This document shows positions 1 to 10,854 of a DNA stretch of 64,000 bases, one piece after another (within the stretch, counting starts at the first letter, position 1; each line of letters opens with the position of its first letter). Position numbers and translations under genes: made by a program. Below the pieces are notes generated by a model. That model was given only the letters and a program-made list of their open reading frames with translations, was not told the DNA's origin and ran no database searches. The DNA is from Phialocephala subalpina. Its lineage: Eukaryota > Ascomycota > Leotiomycetes > Helotiales > Mollisiaceae. The stretch spans positions 98,561 through 162,560 of the forward strand of contig FJOG01000034.1 of assembly GCA_900073065.1 (NCBI GenBank), given 5' to 3'.

Positions 1-1784
1 AGAAGGATGTGTAGTGCCTTTTCTGAAAAGGGGCTGAATGATTGAGGACCAGGTAGTGACTCGCCATGAATGGATGCTGCCTCTGGCGTCGAGAAGCCGA
101 GAATTTCCACCAACTTGTGACCGTCTCCTGTAGTCCTTGAGAAAGTCCCATCTGTCAAAGTTGGTGAACTGCTTCGACGATTTTGCGATGCATGTGGCCT
201 CGGTTCCCCGTCTGAATTGGGTTCCATGGGGGAATATATTTCGTCACCGCTAGTGTGACTGTCGGCTGCACTTTCGGTCAAGCTGTCTTCTGGGAGCGTC
301 GGGTCTCCTGGCCTGGGATGGTTAATGTTGCTACTGAAGCCGGTTTGTGCATCGTAGAACACAGCTCCACCATCTACTTCGAAAGCTTCTCGTATTAAGT
401 TGGCAGACCTGGAAAATAGTAATTTCATCGATGATGCTTCCGAGAGCTCGTCGGCGCCAGGAGTCAAGCCTTGGTCATAAGTGCCGTGAGGGGATGATAC
501 GCTGATACTTGTTCCTCCGAATGAAGCAGGTTGAGAGGTTGCCTCGAGGTCGGGGCGTGCAACTGGGGATTCAGTGAGGTCGTGGGCGTGAGCTGTCATG
601 ATTGCTTGCTCCGTCTTGGACAATGCAGCAGAGTACTCCTTCTCCTTTCGATCACTGCTAGGCATAGGGCCAATAGCGGACGTGTAGGAGCCTCTCGTAG
701 AGCCTTTCACAGATCCTCTCGTCGACCCTCTTGACTTGGTCCGAATTATGCCGGACTCTGGCTCGAATTGTCCAGCGACTTTAGTGCCTTCGGTGTCCTC
801 TGCATTTGCTTCTGCCTCTGCGAGCTCTGAACGTCCTTCTACGAACGAAGCTAGAGCGCGAGACATCTTCATGCCGCGACGATGCTCTTCTACCTCTCGA
901 ACCATTTCCATGTGTCGCATGATCGTGGTAGCCATCGTTCCCATGAAATGGATCTTCTCGTCTGATATTCCATGACCAATTCTGTCGTCAACCACAAACA
1001 AACTCCCAATTGGTATACCGCGCTTAGTGATCAGTGGTACCCCGGCATAGAACTTCAGGTATGGTGGTCCTGTCACAAAGGGAAGAGTGTTGAATCGTTC
1101 GTCTTGACTCAAGTCATTGACAACGAAGCATGGGTAGCTCCCGGCCTTTTGAGGCGCGACGGCAATGGTCCTGAGTCTGCATTAGAATGTGGAAGGAGTG
1201 ACGGTATGCAGTACATACCTCTCGCATAGGCGTCCAGCCTTGGTAACACTTCCGCATCCCATCCATATATCGTCTCCTGGGGCATGTTTGGTGTTGTCAA
1301 CTAGGTCGACGGTCCTTGTGCTTTCTGCAATGAAGTATTGTGTCTCTGCATCTATCACACTTATAACAATCAGCCTCCCATATTTCTTTCATGCAGAACA
1401 GGACCATACCTGATCATGGCTCGTTGTGCACCAGTCCTCCATGTTGTCAATTGGCAGAACGCTGTCAAGGCCGTGTCTGGTGAGGATATCTTGGAGGAAG
1501 TGACGCTTGATCTGATGTTGACATCTGATGGTTGTTCTATTTCATCCGAAGGAGATGTCGACTGTGGTGGGGCAGGAAAGCAGGTGTCTTGGTTGATGGG
1601 AGCATTTGGCTGGTAGTACCTGCAAGGAGATTTGTCAGTCCCTATGCATAGATGTGCGCGTGTTTTTCAAGACATCTTGAACCTGCAGATGGGTATCTAC
1701 ATACTTGTAAAGCTCTCTTGCACGAGCACTATCTGATACCCCCTCCACATGGGACAATGCCATTGTGGATGCAACGGGTGCCAT
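1..1784 (-). CDS. Hybrid histidine kinase, N-terminal part (cut by window edge)
   Basis: This is a sensor kinase of the fungal two-component phosphorelay, of which only the first 533 codons lie in the window. I build four exons from the right: 1784-1705, 1619-1410, 1359-1219 and 1170 to beyond position 1, with three GT..AG introns of 48-85 bp that keep one frame. The start is the ATG at 1784, giving MAPVASTMALSHVEG. The protein then shows the fungal signature ARELYKYYQPNAPI, the segment TALTAFCQLTTWRTGAQRAMI, and a GAF-like sensor with DTQYF/ES.R and VPLITKRGIPIGSLFVVDDR. A helix-rich linker (HFMGTMATTIMRHMEMVREV) and a Ser/Thr-rich low-complexity stretch follow. The HisKA, HATPase and receiver domains expected in this family should lie left of position 1. 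The architecture is known for cytosolic GAF-containing fungal kinases; the ligand is unknown. It is divergent from the Zn2Cys6 gene at 3180. Confidence 0.85.
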
Positions 1785-3179
1785 GGCCCCTGATGTCTAT
1801 CTTTCTTTGCGCCAGGACTAGGATTGTCAAGGCTGTGTAATTGGGAGGAAACTAGAGCTGGTAGTCGGCGATAGAACCTAAATCAGACATCATATATTAG
1901 TGTCAAAACAAGAACAAGAACAAGGAGTAAGCAGATCAGATATGGGAAGACCTAAAATCAGATCTATCAAGTTCCTCAACCCGTATCTGCAGCATGGAGA
2001 ACTCACTAAATGCGCCCGCATCACACAAAACCGCAAAGTTCTCCTGCGGCTGATGGGAGATCTCCTATTGGGAATGGCGTAAGACAATGTTCACACTGTG
2101 GCTGTTGGCTTGGGGTGTTGGTTGTGCACGTCTGCTGTTGTTTGGTATCGACAAGAAAAGAACGCCATCTACGTCACAGGGAAGAAGCGAAGACCCTGAC
2201 CCGCGCTAAAATGGGTGGAAGTGAAAAAGCAAGTTTGATACATCTGACTTGAAGTTTCTTCAACAATCAAACTCTATTCAATTCTTCTTAGAGATAATAT
2301 AAGAGGAACCCAAAGAGAGAAGAGAGCGGCCAAAAAGGGGGCCATTTTGCAGATGAGGTAGTACATTTATATTCCAAGTTATCTCCCCCTGCTGGCTGCT
2401 GCAGAACCATGTGGCGGCCTATGGAGGAGAAGAAGGGACGGCTAGTCACAGAAGAAACTGCACGATCTTGTCCAGGTCCAGGCCCTGACCCATCACCCCA
2501 CTTGATGGGGAAGAATTCTCGATGATCTTGATCTTCGGGTATTCCCTCCTTTTGCCAGCCACCGACTCCGACCCCCCATTGTGGTGCGACATATGTATTG
2601 TTCCTGAACATCGTGATCTTTATACAGATTCTCAACTTGTTTCCTCTGTTCTGTACCGTTGAGTGACAGCTTCGGTCCTCTCGTGGCTCAGGAACCAGAC
2701 GGCGACTATTTTTGATGCAGGGCCGGGAGCAGCGGGCTGGACCTGACTCGAACTCAAACCAAGCGGCGTGAATACTAAACATCTTTCGGAATCGAGACCT
2801 TCCAGAAGTGTTCCATACGAGAGGGAAACCTTACAAGACATTCTGATGTTGGATACCTCGTGTGAAAGGCAGAAATGAGACTGTTGTGAGGCATCCGTAC
2901 ATAAAAATGTGGCGAAATCGTGGAGATACTACTTCGGGCCTAGCATCTTATCTCCGCAGTCAGCAAAGCCCATGTTGATTTCCTCAGCTCGACGACATCA
3001 ATTGTTCTATTGAATACTCAACAACCACGGCGCATCAGTTGTACGCGACTGATCTTGAGGAGGCAAACATTCGCCATCGATTATCTGGTGTACCGGCGCA
3101 TGTTGCTGACCAACACCAATCTCCGCTGCGAAGTCGTTGACGAACATCATCGAGTACATGCGACGACACCACCAACATC
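1785..3179. other. Divergent intergenic region (histidine kinase / Zn2Cys6 gene)
   Basis: About 1.4 kb separates the two divergent start codons and must hold both promoters. Short open frames exist on both strands (for example 2288-2782 minus), but they show no domain, no conserved motif and no consistent splice structure, so I do not call genes. I see no clear TATA element or repeat. Confidence 0.5.
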
Positions 3180-5587
3180 ATGGAGACCGTCGCAGAAGCC
3201 AAGTCTCGCCCGAGACCTACCAGCCCAGTTAAACCCCCTCGGAAGAGAAAGAGGATAGTGATATCATGTACGGAATGCCACCGGCGGAAGCAGAAGGTAC
3301 AAACACAGGCCTGCTGCTGAATTCCTGCTGACATCCACAGTGCGATCGAGCGTCTCCCTGCTCCAACTGCGTTGCTAGGAACAAGCAATCTCTCTGCCAA
3401 TACGAGAACGAATCTGCCAGAAAGGCACAACTTGCGGAAGAGGGAGCCGCAGCATCCTCGGACGATGGTGGGCCATTTGGTGTCATCAAGCCAGCAGAAT
3501 CGGACGAAGCTGCGCAAGTCACTGCATTTGGGTATGCGAAGTCCAATGGCAATAACAATACTACACTCGGCATTTTTAAGAAACTCGAAACCCACGATGC
3601 ACAATCCCCCTCCTTGACGGCACCATTCATGTCGGCTATGCCAGACCAGAGTGGATTGAAGGAGAAGTACAAGAGTTATATTCGGCAACTACCTTCCAAG
3701 CCGTATATCGAGAAGTTGGTGGCGACTTTCTTCAGAGAAGTCAATTGGCAATATTACCCACTGGATGAGGGGACATTTCGGGAGCTGCTGAAGAATTGGC
3801 ATAATCTTTCCTTCCAGACTCTAAATAAAGGGCCTCTGGAGCTGCCTCCGGACCTGCAGTTCTTCCCGGCTTTGCTCTTCCAGATCCTTGCCCTAGCTCT
3901 CCAGTATCAACCTCCCGACTATGACCCGAGCCTCGATTCCTTGAAGTATGCAGCAGCTATGTCGTTTGACGACCTGGCGAGTGACTACAGCGAGTCTGGC
4001 TGTCAAATTCTCTGTTTGCTTGGAAAGCGGAACACGACATTGGTCACAGTACAAGCTGGATTCCTTCGCACGGCATACTTGAAGAATGGCGGAATGATCA
4101 CCGAGAGTTGGCATTACCTTTCCCAAACTATCCGGGATGGCCAAGAGATTGGATTACACAAGACGAATAGCGGTCCACGACGCAAGCCAGATGAGAAGCC
4201 CGAGGATGTACTAGAGAACTTGTGGAATGAGCAACTTCGACGACGATTGTGGCTGGTCCTCTCGTTGTGGGATATCCACATGGCAATCGTTCTCGGAAGA
4301 CCGACCACTGTCGACTGCAGAGATGGCAAGCCTGCTTTCCCTATTGATGCCCCTATCCCCAAGAACCGGAGAGAAGTAGCGCCGGCTCCCAGATCAGAGT
4401 CAGACCCTCCGACATCACTCACTATGTTGCTTTGGTCGGCAGAACTCTCAGCTCCCTTGTGGGATATCTTCAACCTAGAGAAAGAGGATCCGAACCAGAA
4501 CAATTTCTCCAAAGTGGAAATGATGCACAAGTTGATCAAGCAGATCTCTCTCCACTGCCCTCCCTCTTTCCGCGCTACCAACCCAGACACTACCTGGGAT
4601 TCTCACCCAGACTGCTACTGGCTTCCTCGTTGCAGACCACTATTCCAGAACTCCGCTGCCTTCACAATCATGGCACTGCATCGTCCCTATATCTTCACCA
4701 ACGCATCCAGTCGCACAGCTGCTCTCCGAGCCGGCCTCGACATCTTGCGAGCACAGCGAACATTCTTCAACCTCCTCAATGTAGCGCAGTACAAGATGCA
4801 CTCCCTCGTCCTGAACACCTTCGACGCTATCGTCTTAGTCGCGGCAATCTATATCTTGCACCCGTCTGAAAACCGCGAAGATTTGGATGATACGCTTCAA
4901 CACTTCGACTGGGCGATGGAACGATTCCAAGTCATCAGCGCGCGAAACCCGTTGGCTGGTGGAGCACTGAACGTCCTACGAGCCATTTATGTCCGGTTGA
5001 AGAAAGCTCTCGCGAAGCCGCTTCCTCAATACCCCTCTTCATCCGCCAACTCAGTTGCGTCCTCGAACCAATCGCCCGCTATTCCTACTCCAGAATCGAT
5101 ATCTTCGAATGGCATGAGCAATATCAAACCCGAATACCCCTCGATGCATCAAAACTCGATCTCAAGCGTCAGCACATCAAGCTCAACAAACCAGTCCAAC
5201 GGCTCAGCGAGCTCAGCAAATACCCATTACACCCTCCCCACAATCTCGAACCTCACCTCACCCTCCTTAGATCCCATCCCGCCAACATCGGCCGCCACCC
5301 CTGCAGCCTGGGAAGCATTCTCCGGTGTTCCTATAGGAGGAGCTTTCGACTTCAGCGGAATGGCTCCACTTCAACCGATGCACGATTTATTGTATAATGA
5401 TCTGGGGACGGGAGGTGGTGGTGCTAATGGTGCGTTGGATCCTAATCTTGTTGGGGCCGGGTTAGATGGTGTTGGAGGATGGGGAGAGGGAGGGGTTGGG
5501 GGGAGTGGGGTGGGAGGAGGGTATCAGTTTGAGGGCGATTTTGGGAATGATAGTTTTTGGGGGTTTATGAATAATTATGTGCCTTAA
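3180..5587 (+). CDS. Zn2Cys6 (C6) fungal transcription factor
   Basis: A nuclear DNA-binding regulator. There are two exons, 3180-3296 and 3341-5587, with a 44-bp intron (GTACAA..CACAG) that falls inside the zinc cluster, giving about 787 aa. The start at 3180 (METVAEAKSR) is the nearest ATG that leads into the cluster in frame. A basic stretch (KPPRKRKR) precedes the binuclear cluster, whose six cysteines follow C-x2-C-x6-C-x5-C-x2-C-x8-C (CTECHRRKQKCDRASPC.NC..). A linker of about 100 residues leads to a fungal-specific transcription factor middle domain (roughly residues 150-480), seen in FQILALALQYQPP, GIAL-like helices, RRRLWLVLSLWDIHMAIVLG and GRPTTVD. The C-terminus is Ser/Asn/Pro-rich and ends in a Gly-rich tract, typical of an activation region. 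The target genes cannot be inferred; the nearest possible target is the P450 at 7509, which is only adjacency. Confidence 0.9.
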
Positions 5588-6149
5588 TGATGGCGTGGGA
5601 CAGTGTAGATCGGGATGTGAATATGGAGTTGGAGGTACGGGATATTTGTTGGAGGTGTATACTGTTAAGCTAGCACATCTGCTGCTTGCGTATGGAGGGA
5701 AGGAAAATTTCAAATGAGTAATGATAGAATATCAAGAGCAATAGCACAAAATGGCATTGCCGTATGGCTACAGTAATCCCGTTTCGTTTTTCTTCCTCGT
5801 TTGTGCTTCTTTTTGCTTTGTTTACCGTCGTTATTGCTTCTTCACTTCTCCACTACGTTGTGTGATTATAAGCAGCCACGCGATCCATGGAAATACCACC
5901 TGCGTGTGCTCATCGAGGTGGTACTGTATGACCTATGGGCATCTGCTGTGCTACACGCCCGCAAGGTTAGGCTTGCTGGCGTTACAATTCGTTAGCTGAG
6001 ATTGAGAGTTTGAAGATCGAGGATCGCGCGTGAATGCTATCCTTTCAAGCGCTTGCTTCTGAGCTTGGAACCGAGTGTACTGTTCGAGTGTCCAGTAACA
6101 TATTTGTCAGGTCGTACTCCGTAGTTGTCGGATATGCACGACATCTGGT
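5588..6149. other. Intergenic, 3' flank of the Zn2Cys6 gene
   Basis: This stretch holds the 3' untranslated region of the transcription factor and then ordinary sequence up to the hAT element. The short open frames at 5751-5999 and the minus frame 5462-5713 look like chance readings, being pyrimidine-rich and without domains. I see no RNA gene. Confidence 0.5.
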
Positions 6150-6157
6150 CTTGGCTA

Positions 6158-6553
6158 CAGGGTTCCCAATCCCAACTCAAGCTCGATCCAGACTCGAGTC
6201 TTGAATTGCCAATTCCAATTCCAATTCCCAATATTCTTCTTAGACCTGGCAATTTCAATTCAAACTCGCGAGTTTAAGGACGGGTATTTGGCCTGATTTT
6301 AAGTTTAAATTCGAGGTCTAAGATTTTCTAAGTTTTTTTTTTTTTTTTTTTTTCATAAAGATATATTATTTTTATTACTTCGAGTTTTCAGAGGTTGTTT
6401 TCTTGATTTACTTTAAAACCGCATATTAAGAAGAAGTTATCTTATACTTGAGTCTGAATTGAGTATCAATATCTAATTCCAATACTAATTCTAATTCTGG
6501 TGAAAAATGGTTTAAAATTAAGTTGGAATGAGAATTGGAATTGGGGAGCCCTG
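6158..6553. mobile_element. Non-autonomous hAT element (MITE), 396 bp
   Basis: The element begins CAGGGTTCCCAATCCCAA and ends TTGGAATTGGGGAGCCCTG, so its ends are imperfect terminal inverted repeats of the hAT type (CAGGG..). It is flanked on both sides by the identical 8-bp sequence CTTGGCTA (6150-6157 and 6554-6561), the target-site duplication length of the hAT superfamily. Inside are subterminal AATTCC/GGAATT repeats (around 6205-6230 and 6520-6545) and a poly-T run of about 22 at 6335-6356. There is no transposase, so it would have to be moved in trans. Short open frames across it are chance. Confidence 0.85.
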
Positions 6554-6561
6554 CTTGGCTA

Positions 6562-7508
6562 TTCGGATGCGGGGTGCCCAGATGTTGGATACGCGAGAGA
6601 ATTTTCTTACCAATATTCGAAATGCATCCATCCCTCCTCGGAAGATACTGCTCAGCCGCAGCCGCGCGCGAAGCGCCTCTGAGGATGTTTTTATTGGCCC
6701 ATCGTTCCCGAGCTGTATTATTGTTTTCCATTCCGGGAGACTGGATTGGCGAGGTAGCCAATGCCGTTGCAGTGATGTGTTTTTAAGTCTTACGATCGTC
6801 AAGTGAGCCGCACAGCTCGTAGACTTCATCGAGTGACCGTCAAGGAGTCCGTTGCAAAGCGGATTGCATCGCCGTTGGAGGATCTGTCTTGCTTTTCAAA
6901 GTCCGGGGGGAAATGCGGGGATGAGGCGAGCCTCAACAGTGCCTCGAGAGCTGCAGCCAGGCTCCTGCGAAACATTTTGTACTGGTGTTGCATCCGAGGA
7001 GGGTGGTTTAGAAGATGGATTTGAAATCCTTTGCTGTGTGGCAACTAAGTGAATGCGTTTTGAAGCTGCTGAATTGGGATGAGGAAGGTGGCCCTGTGGT
7101 CGATAAGACTATCGAATTGTTTACTTCCACTAGATCTAGAGCGTAGAATATGACTGTTTTGTTGTATTTTGGTGAGTGTGGTAGTAGGTTCAAGTGACCT
7201 CTCAAGCTTTAACGGGTGCACAATAAAACCTTAAGCCCTTGCTTGACTAATAATTTGCATATATTCACTCCTACATATTGTCTAGTACTTCTAGACTTGG
7301 AAATCCAAGTCATCGCCTGATTGGATTCAAGCTTCCCCTCTATTCCGATCAAAGTTCGGTCAAGACGTACATATAAACCCCACCAACTCTATCTTGAAAC
7401 TTCTTCCTCCATCCCTCATATCTAACTTTCCACTTCCATACACCTCTCAACTCGCAACCGTACCTATCCTCAACTACCCACAATCTACTAATAATCACAA
7501 ACCCAACC
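6562..7508. other. Intergenic, promoter side of the P450
   Basis: Nothing in 6562-7200 supports a gene; the overlapping short frames there read through each other on both strands without domains. The last 300 bp are the upstream region of the P450. Confidence 0.5.
7371..7377 (+). promoter_or_regulatory. Putative TATA box of the P450 gene
   Basis: ATATAAA lies 132 bp upstream of the P450 ATG and is followed by a C/T-rich, A-containing leader (CCCCACCAACTC..) typical of fungal 5' untranslated regions. The assignment rests on position and consensus only. Confidence 0.4.
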
Positions 7509-9279
7509 ATGGCGCTGGCGTCCTGTCTTCTCATATTCGCATCCTCCATCTTCCCCCTCTTCGCAACAATAGCCTTCTATCGTCTCTACCTCCACCCGTG
7601 CTCCAAATTCCCTGGCCCGAAATTATGGGCTATCACGAGACTCCCTATGGGGTATAATATGTACCGTGGTCGTCTTCCTTATCGAATATCGGAGTTGCAT
7701 GAGCAATACGGCCCAGTGGTAAGTTGCCTCCCCACAACCTTTTCCATTTCCCCTTAGTTGATTCCAAAACTTTCCCTCCGATTCTCACAATTCTTTGAAT
7801 GGAAGGGTGGGAATGCTGACTTCGAGTAGGTGAGAGTTGCCCCCTTCGATATCTCGTTCATCACGGCCGAAGCATGGAACGATATCTATGGCAAGCAGCC
7901 AGCAAAACCGCAACTTCAGAAAGATCCTCTTAGCTTTCTCCGAAGACCGGAAGAGGTTAACGATATTCTTTTTGAGCCAGATGATATTGAACATGGTCGT
8001 ATGCGACGCAACTTTTCTCATGCCTTCTCCGAAAAGTCATTACGAGAGCAGGAGCCGATCATTTCATTGTACATTGAGAAGATGGTTACGAGACTGAGAG
8101 AGGTTTGTGAGGAGCCGGTTGATATGAGTGCTTGGTTGAATTTTGTTACATGTGAGTAAACATTGAGACTCCGGAGTGGCTCATGATTTGTCGAGAGTCA
8201 TTACTGACCCCTCCACTCTCCAGTCGACATCATCGGCGACTTGACCTTCGGCGACAGCTTCGGATGTCTAGAGAGTGGCAAGCTACACGTAAGGCATATC
8301 CACCCCCTTCCTAACTCCGTTACTGACTTTGATCGGAATAGAGATGGGTCGAGAATCTCTTTACCTGGGTCTCTGCAATCGCCCGACTCGGCATGACACA
8401 ACGCTTCTGGCCCCTGAGCTACATCTTGATGTTCCTCACTCCCAAGGAAATGAGAGAGTCGGAACGCTATCATCGAGCAATGACAAAAGAGAAGTTGGAC
8501 AAGAGATTGAACAACCCAACACCACGATCAGATTTGTAGGTCCCTCTGCACTCCCATCTCTCTGATATATGCTAAAAAGGAACAGCATGTCAGCAGTCCA
8601 AAAGTTCGTCGACCGCCCTTACGGCCTAACGTACAAAGAAGTCTTCCAATCCTGCGCCATATTCATGGTCGGTGGCTCCGAAACAACAGCAACAGCATTC
8701 TCAGGCATGATCTACTACCTCCTCCGAAGCCCCTCCGTCTACTCTAAATTAGTCACCGAGATTCGATCAACGTTCAACGATGCATCTGAGATCACTATGG
8801 CTGGTGTTCAAAGCCTAGACAACACATTAGCGGTAATCAACGAAGGACTCCGTCTTGTTCCTCCTCTCCCTGGAAATCTCCGTCGAGTTACACCACCTGA
8901 GGGCTGGTCCGTTTGCGGATGGAACGTACCAGGAAATACACTGGTCGCAGTCGATATGTACTCCATCGGACACTCCTCTGCCAACTTCCATGAACCAGAG
9001 AAGTTTGTCCCAGAACGCTGGATGTCGGATCCTCCAGCCGAGTTTGCAAATGATAAGTTAAAGGTAATTCAATCCTTCTCTGTCGGTCCAAGAAACTGTA
9101 TCGGGAAAAATTTGGCGATGATGGAGATGAAGATGTTGATGGCGCAGTTGATGTTCAATTTTGATTTTGAGATTGTGCCGGAGAGTGTGGGGTGGTTGGA
9201 GGGCTTGAAGGTTTATGGCTTCTTTCAGCGGACGCCGTTGATGGTTAAGTTGACTCCTGTTGCTGGGTTGAAAGCATAA
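7509..9279 (+). CDS. Cytochrome P450 monooxygenase
   Basis: A membrane-anchored, haem-thiolate monooxygenase acting with NADPH-P450 reductase at the ER. Five exons (7509-7718, 7830-8151, 8224-8288, 8342-8535, 8586-9279) join in frame to about 494 aa, the usual length. The N-terminus (MALASCLLIFASSIFPLFATIAF) is the membrane anchor, followed by the Pro-rich hinge YLHPCSKFPGPKLWA. The I-helix oxygen-binding segment is MVGGSETTATAFSG, the K-helix ExxR reads NEGLRLVPPLP, the PERW motif is present, and the haem loop is FSVGPRNCIGKNLA with the Cys ligand. The style is that of the CYP65-like, isotrichodermin-hydroxylase-type fungal P450s, but the substrate cannot be read from sequence. No secondary-metabolite backbone gene lies nearby. 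The fifth exon could also begin at 8580, but the start at 8586 gives the common DFMS reading. Confidence 0.92.
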
Positions 9280-10620
9280 GACTGGACAAAGGAAATGGCG
9301 TGGGGTAGGAAGTATTGATAGGTGGGTTACTACTGAGTTAGAGTTACTTTCACGGGCCGGAGGGCGTTCGGGACTTTGACGGGTGTATGAAAGATCAGTG
9401 CAGGCGTTGGCTCTTTACTATTGGATTTCGGAACATTGTCAATAGATAGCACACTTAATTCATAGAAATGTAATGCGTTGACGTTCTCAGTCCTAGCAGC
9501 GCTTATATAGTAAGATTACCTTCTTTTTGTACGTCCAAAGCATTTTCGTTACTTGATTTTACTAGCTAATAAGCGCATTAAAAACGGGAGCATAGGAACT
9601 AAGTTTAAACTAATAATCCTTCCAAATCTTTATCGAAAGTTAATTATATACGAAGTTTAAATTATCTCCTTTTGAAATTAAAATTAAAAATTAAAAGTAA
9701 AATTATAATTCTAAGAATAAATTTAATATAATTTAGCTTTTTATAATATTATTTGAATTAGCTTTGTTTTTTATTTCTAGAAATAATAAATAATTATATA
9801 AACTTTAAATAATATAAATCGAAATATAATTCTTATTATTCTAATAATAATAAATATTTTATTAATATAATTTAAATAATTTAATTTAATTTATTAACTT
9901 TATAATTTTATATATATAATGCGATTTTATAATACTTTATAATAAGGTTAATTTATTATAATTTGAATATATTTTATATTATATTAATTTTCTAAGGTTT
10001 TTTTCTTTATAATAATATAATATATTTTATTAATATTTTTATAATTATAAAATTACAAATTATTTAATATAATTATAATAATTAATATAATAAAAAGCAA
10101 ATTAAATATCGTTTACTTTTTAATTAACTTTTTTGAAGACTACGGAATAAACTTATAATTTATATAATTTTATAAAATATATTTATAATAAAAAAATATT
10201 TAAAGAATAATAATTAATAATAAGAAACTGGTATTAATTGAGTAAATTCGGAATATAGTAGCATTTTTAGGAGTTAGCTAATATCTAAAGAACTGAAAAT
10301 ACAAGGAGGAGAAGAGCTTTCTTATACTACAAAAGAGGGGAAAATACAGGCTATACCCAATTAGGCAGTTCCAACCCACAACCGGTCCCTGCAGGCCTGC
10401 CAATGCTTTAAGGAACGAGTCTTTCGAACTCGGGGAGTTTTGGACATTGCGCTGCCCGACCCGCCTTGGGAATTGAAGTTGAAATCATTGTAGAGTGCTA
10501 TTGATCTGCGAGTTATGAAACAAAAGGATTGGCCGCCTTGTAGAATTCAGCCTACAAAGAACGAAACTGAGCTTGCGCCGACCAGCTTAGACCTTTCCAA
10601 AGCGGGAACAGCCGGAGCCC
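9280..10620. other. Gene-free region with AT-rich, RIP-like block
   Basis: After the P450 3' end, roughly 9590-10260 is extremely A/T-rich with few C or G and many TA steps and stop codons in all frames, as expected of DNA heavily hit by RIP. I recognise no ancestral coding sequence. From about 10262 to 10620 composition returns to normal; this part is the original downstream flank of the HET-ankyrin gene, moved away by the Copia insertion. No gene is supported. Confidence 0.6.
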
Positions 10621-10625
10621 GACTC

Positions 10626-10854
10626 TATTAGCTGCGGAGCGGTTGGAGGCAAAATGTATAGTATTAATATCAAATCTGTTTGTCTAGTTAAGTAGAAATG
10701 TCTGCTTAATATAGTGCTCTCGCTAGAACATCGGCTTTAAGCCAAACCGCCTAGTGAAATAATATATAACTAATAATGCGACTTTATACTAATATATTAC
10801 AATTTCTTTATCGCATTAAGACTATCGTTACAAATTACGAGTCCTCAATTGATA
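10626..10854 (-). repeat. Copia 3' LTR (left copy), 229 bp
   Basis: Aligns end to end with 16568-16796 without length change. The ends TATTAGCTG..CAATTGATA are decayed from an original TGTCAGTTG..CAACTGACA-type inverted terminus. Its right half carries more C-to-T and G-to-A changes than the other copy. Confidence 0.92.

Noticed and set aside
2288..2841. Minus-strand frames of 164 and 69 codons upstream of the Zn2Cys6 gene
   Set aside because: Translations are compositionally odd, overlap each other, and show no motif; likely chance within a promoter region.
7509..9279. A secondary-metabolite gene cluster around the P450
   Set aside because: No polyketide synthase, peptide synthetase, terpene cyclase or transporter is nearby; a P450, a transcription factor and a distant oxidase are not enough.
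9590..10260. A possible second retrotransposon
   Set aside because: Only A/T richness is visible; no LTR, target duplication or coding motif could be recognised.
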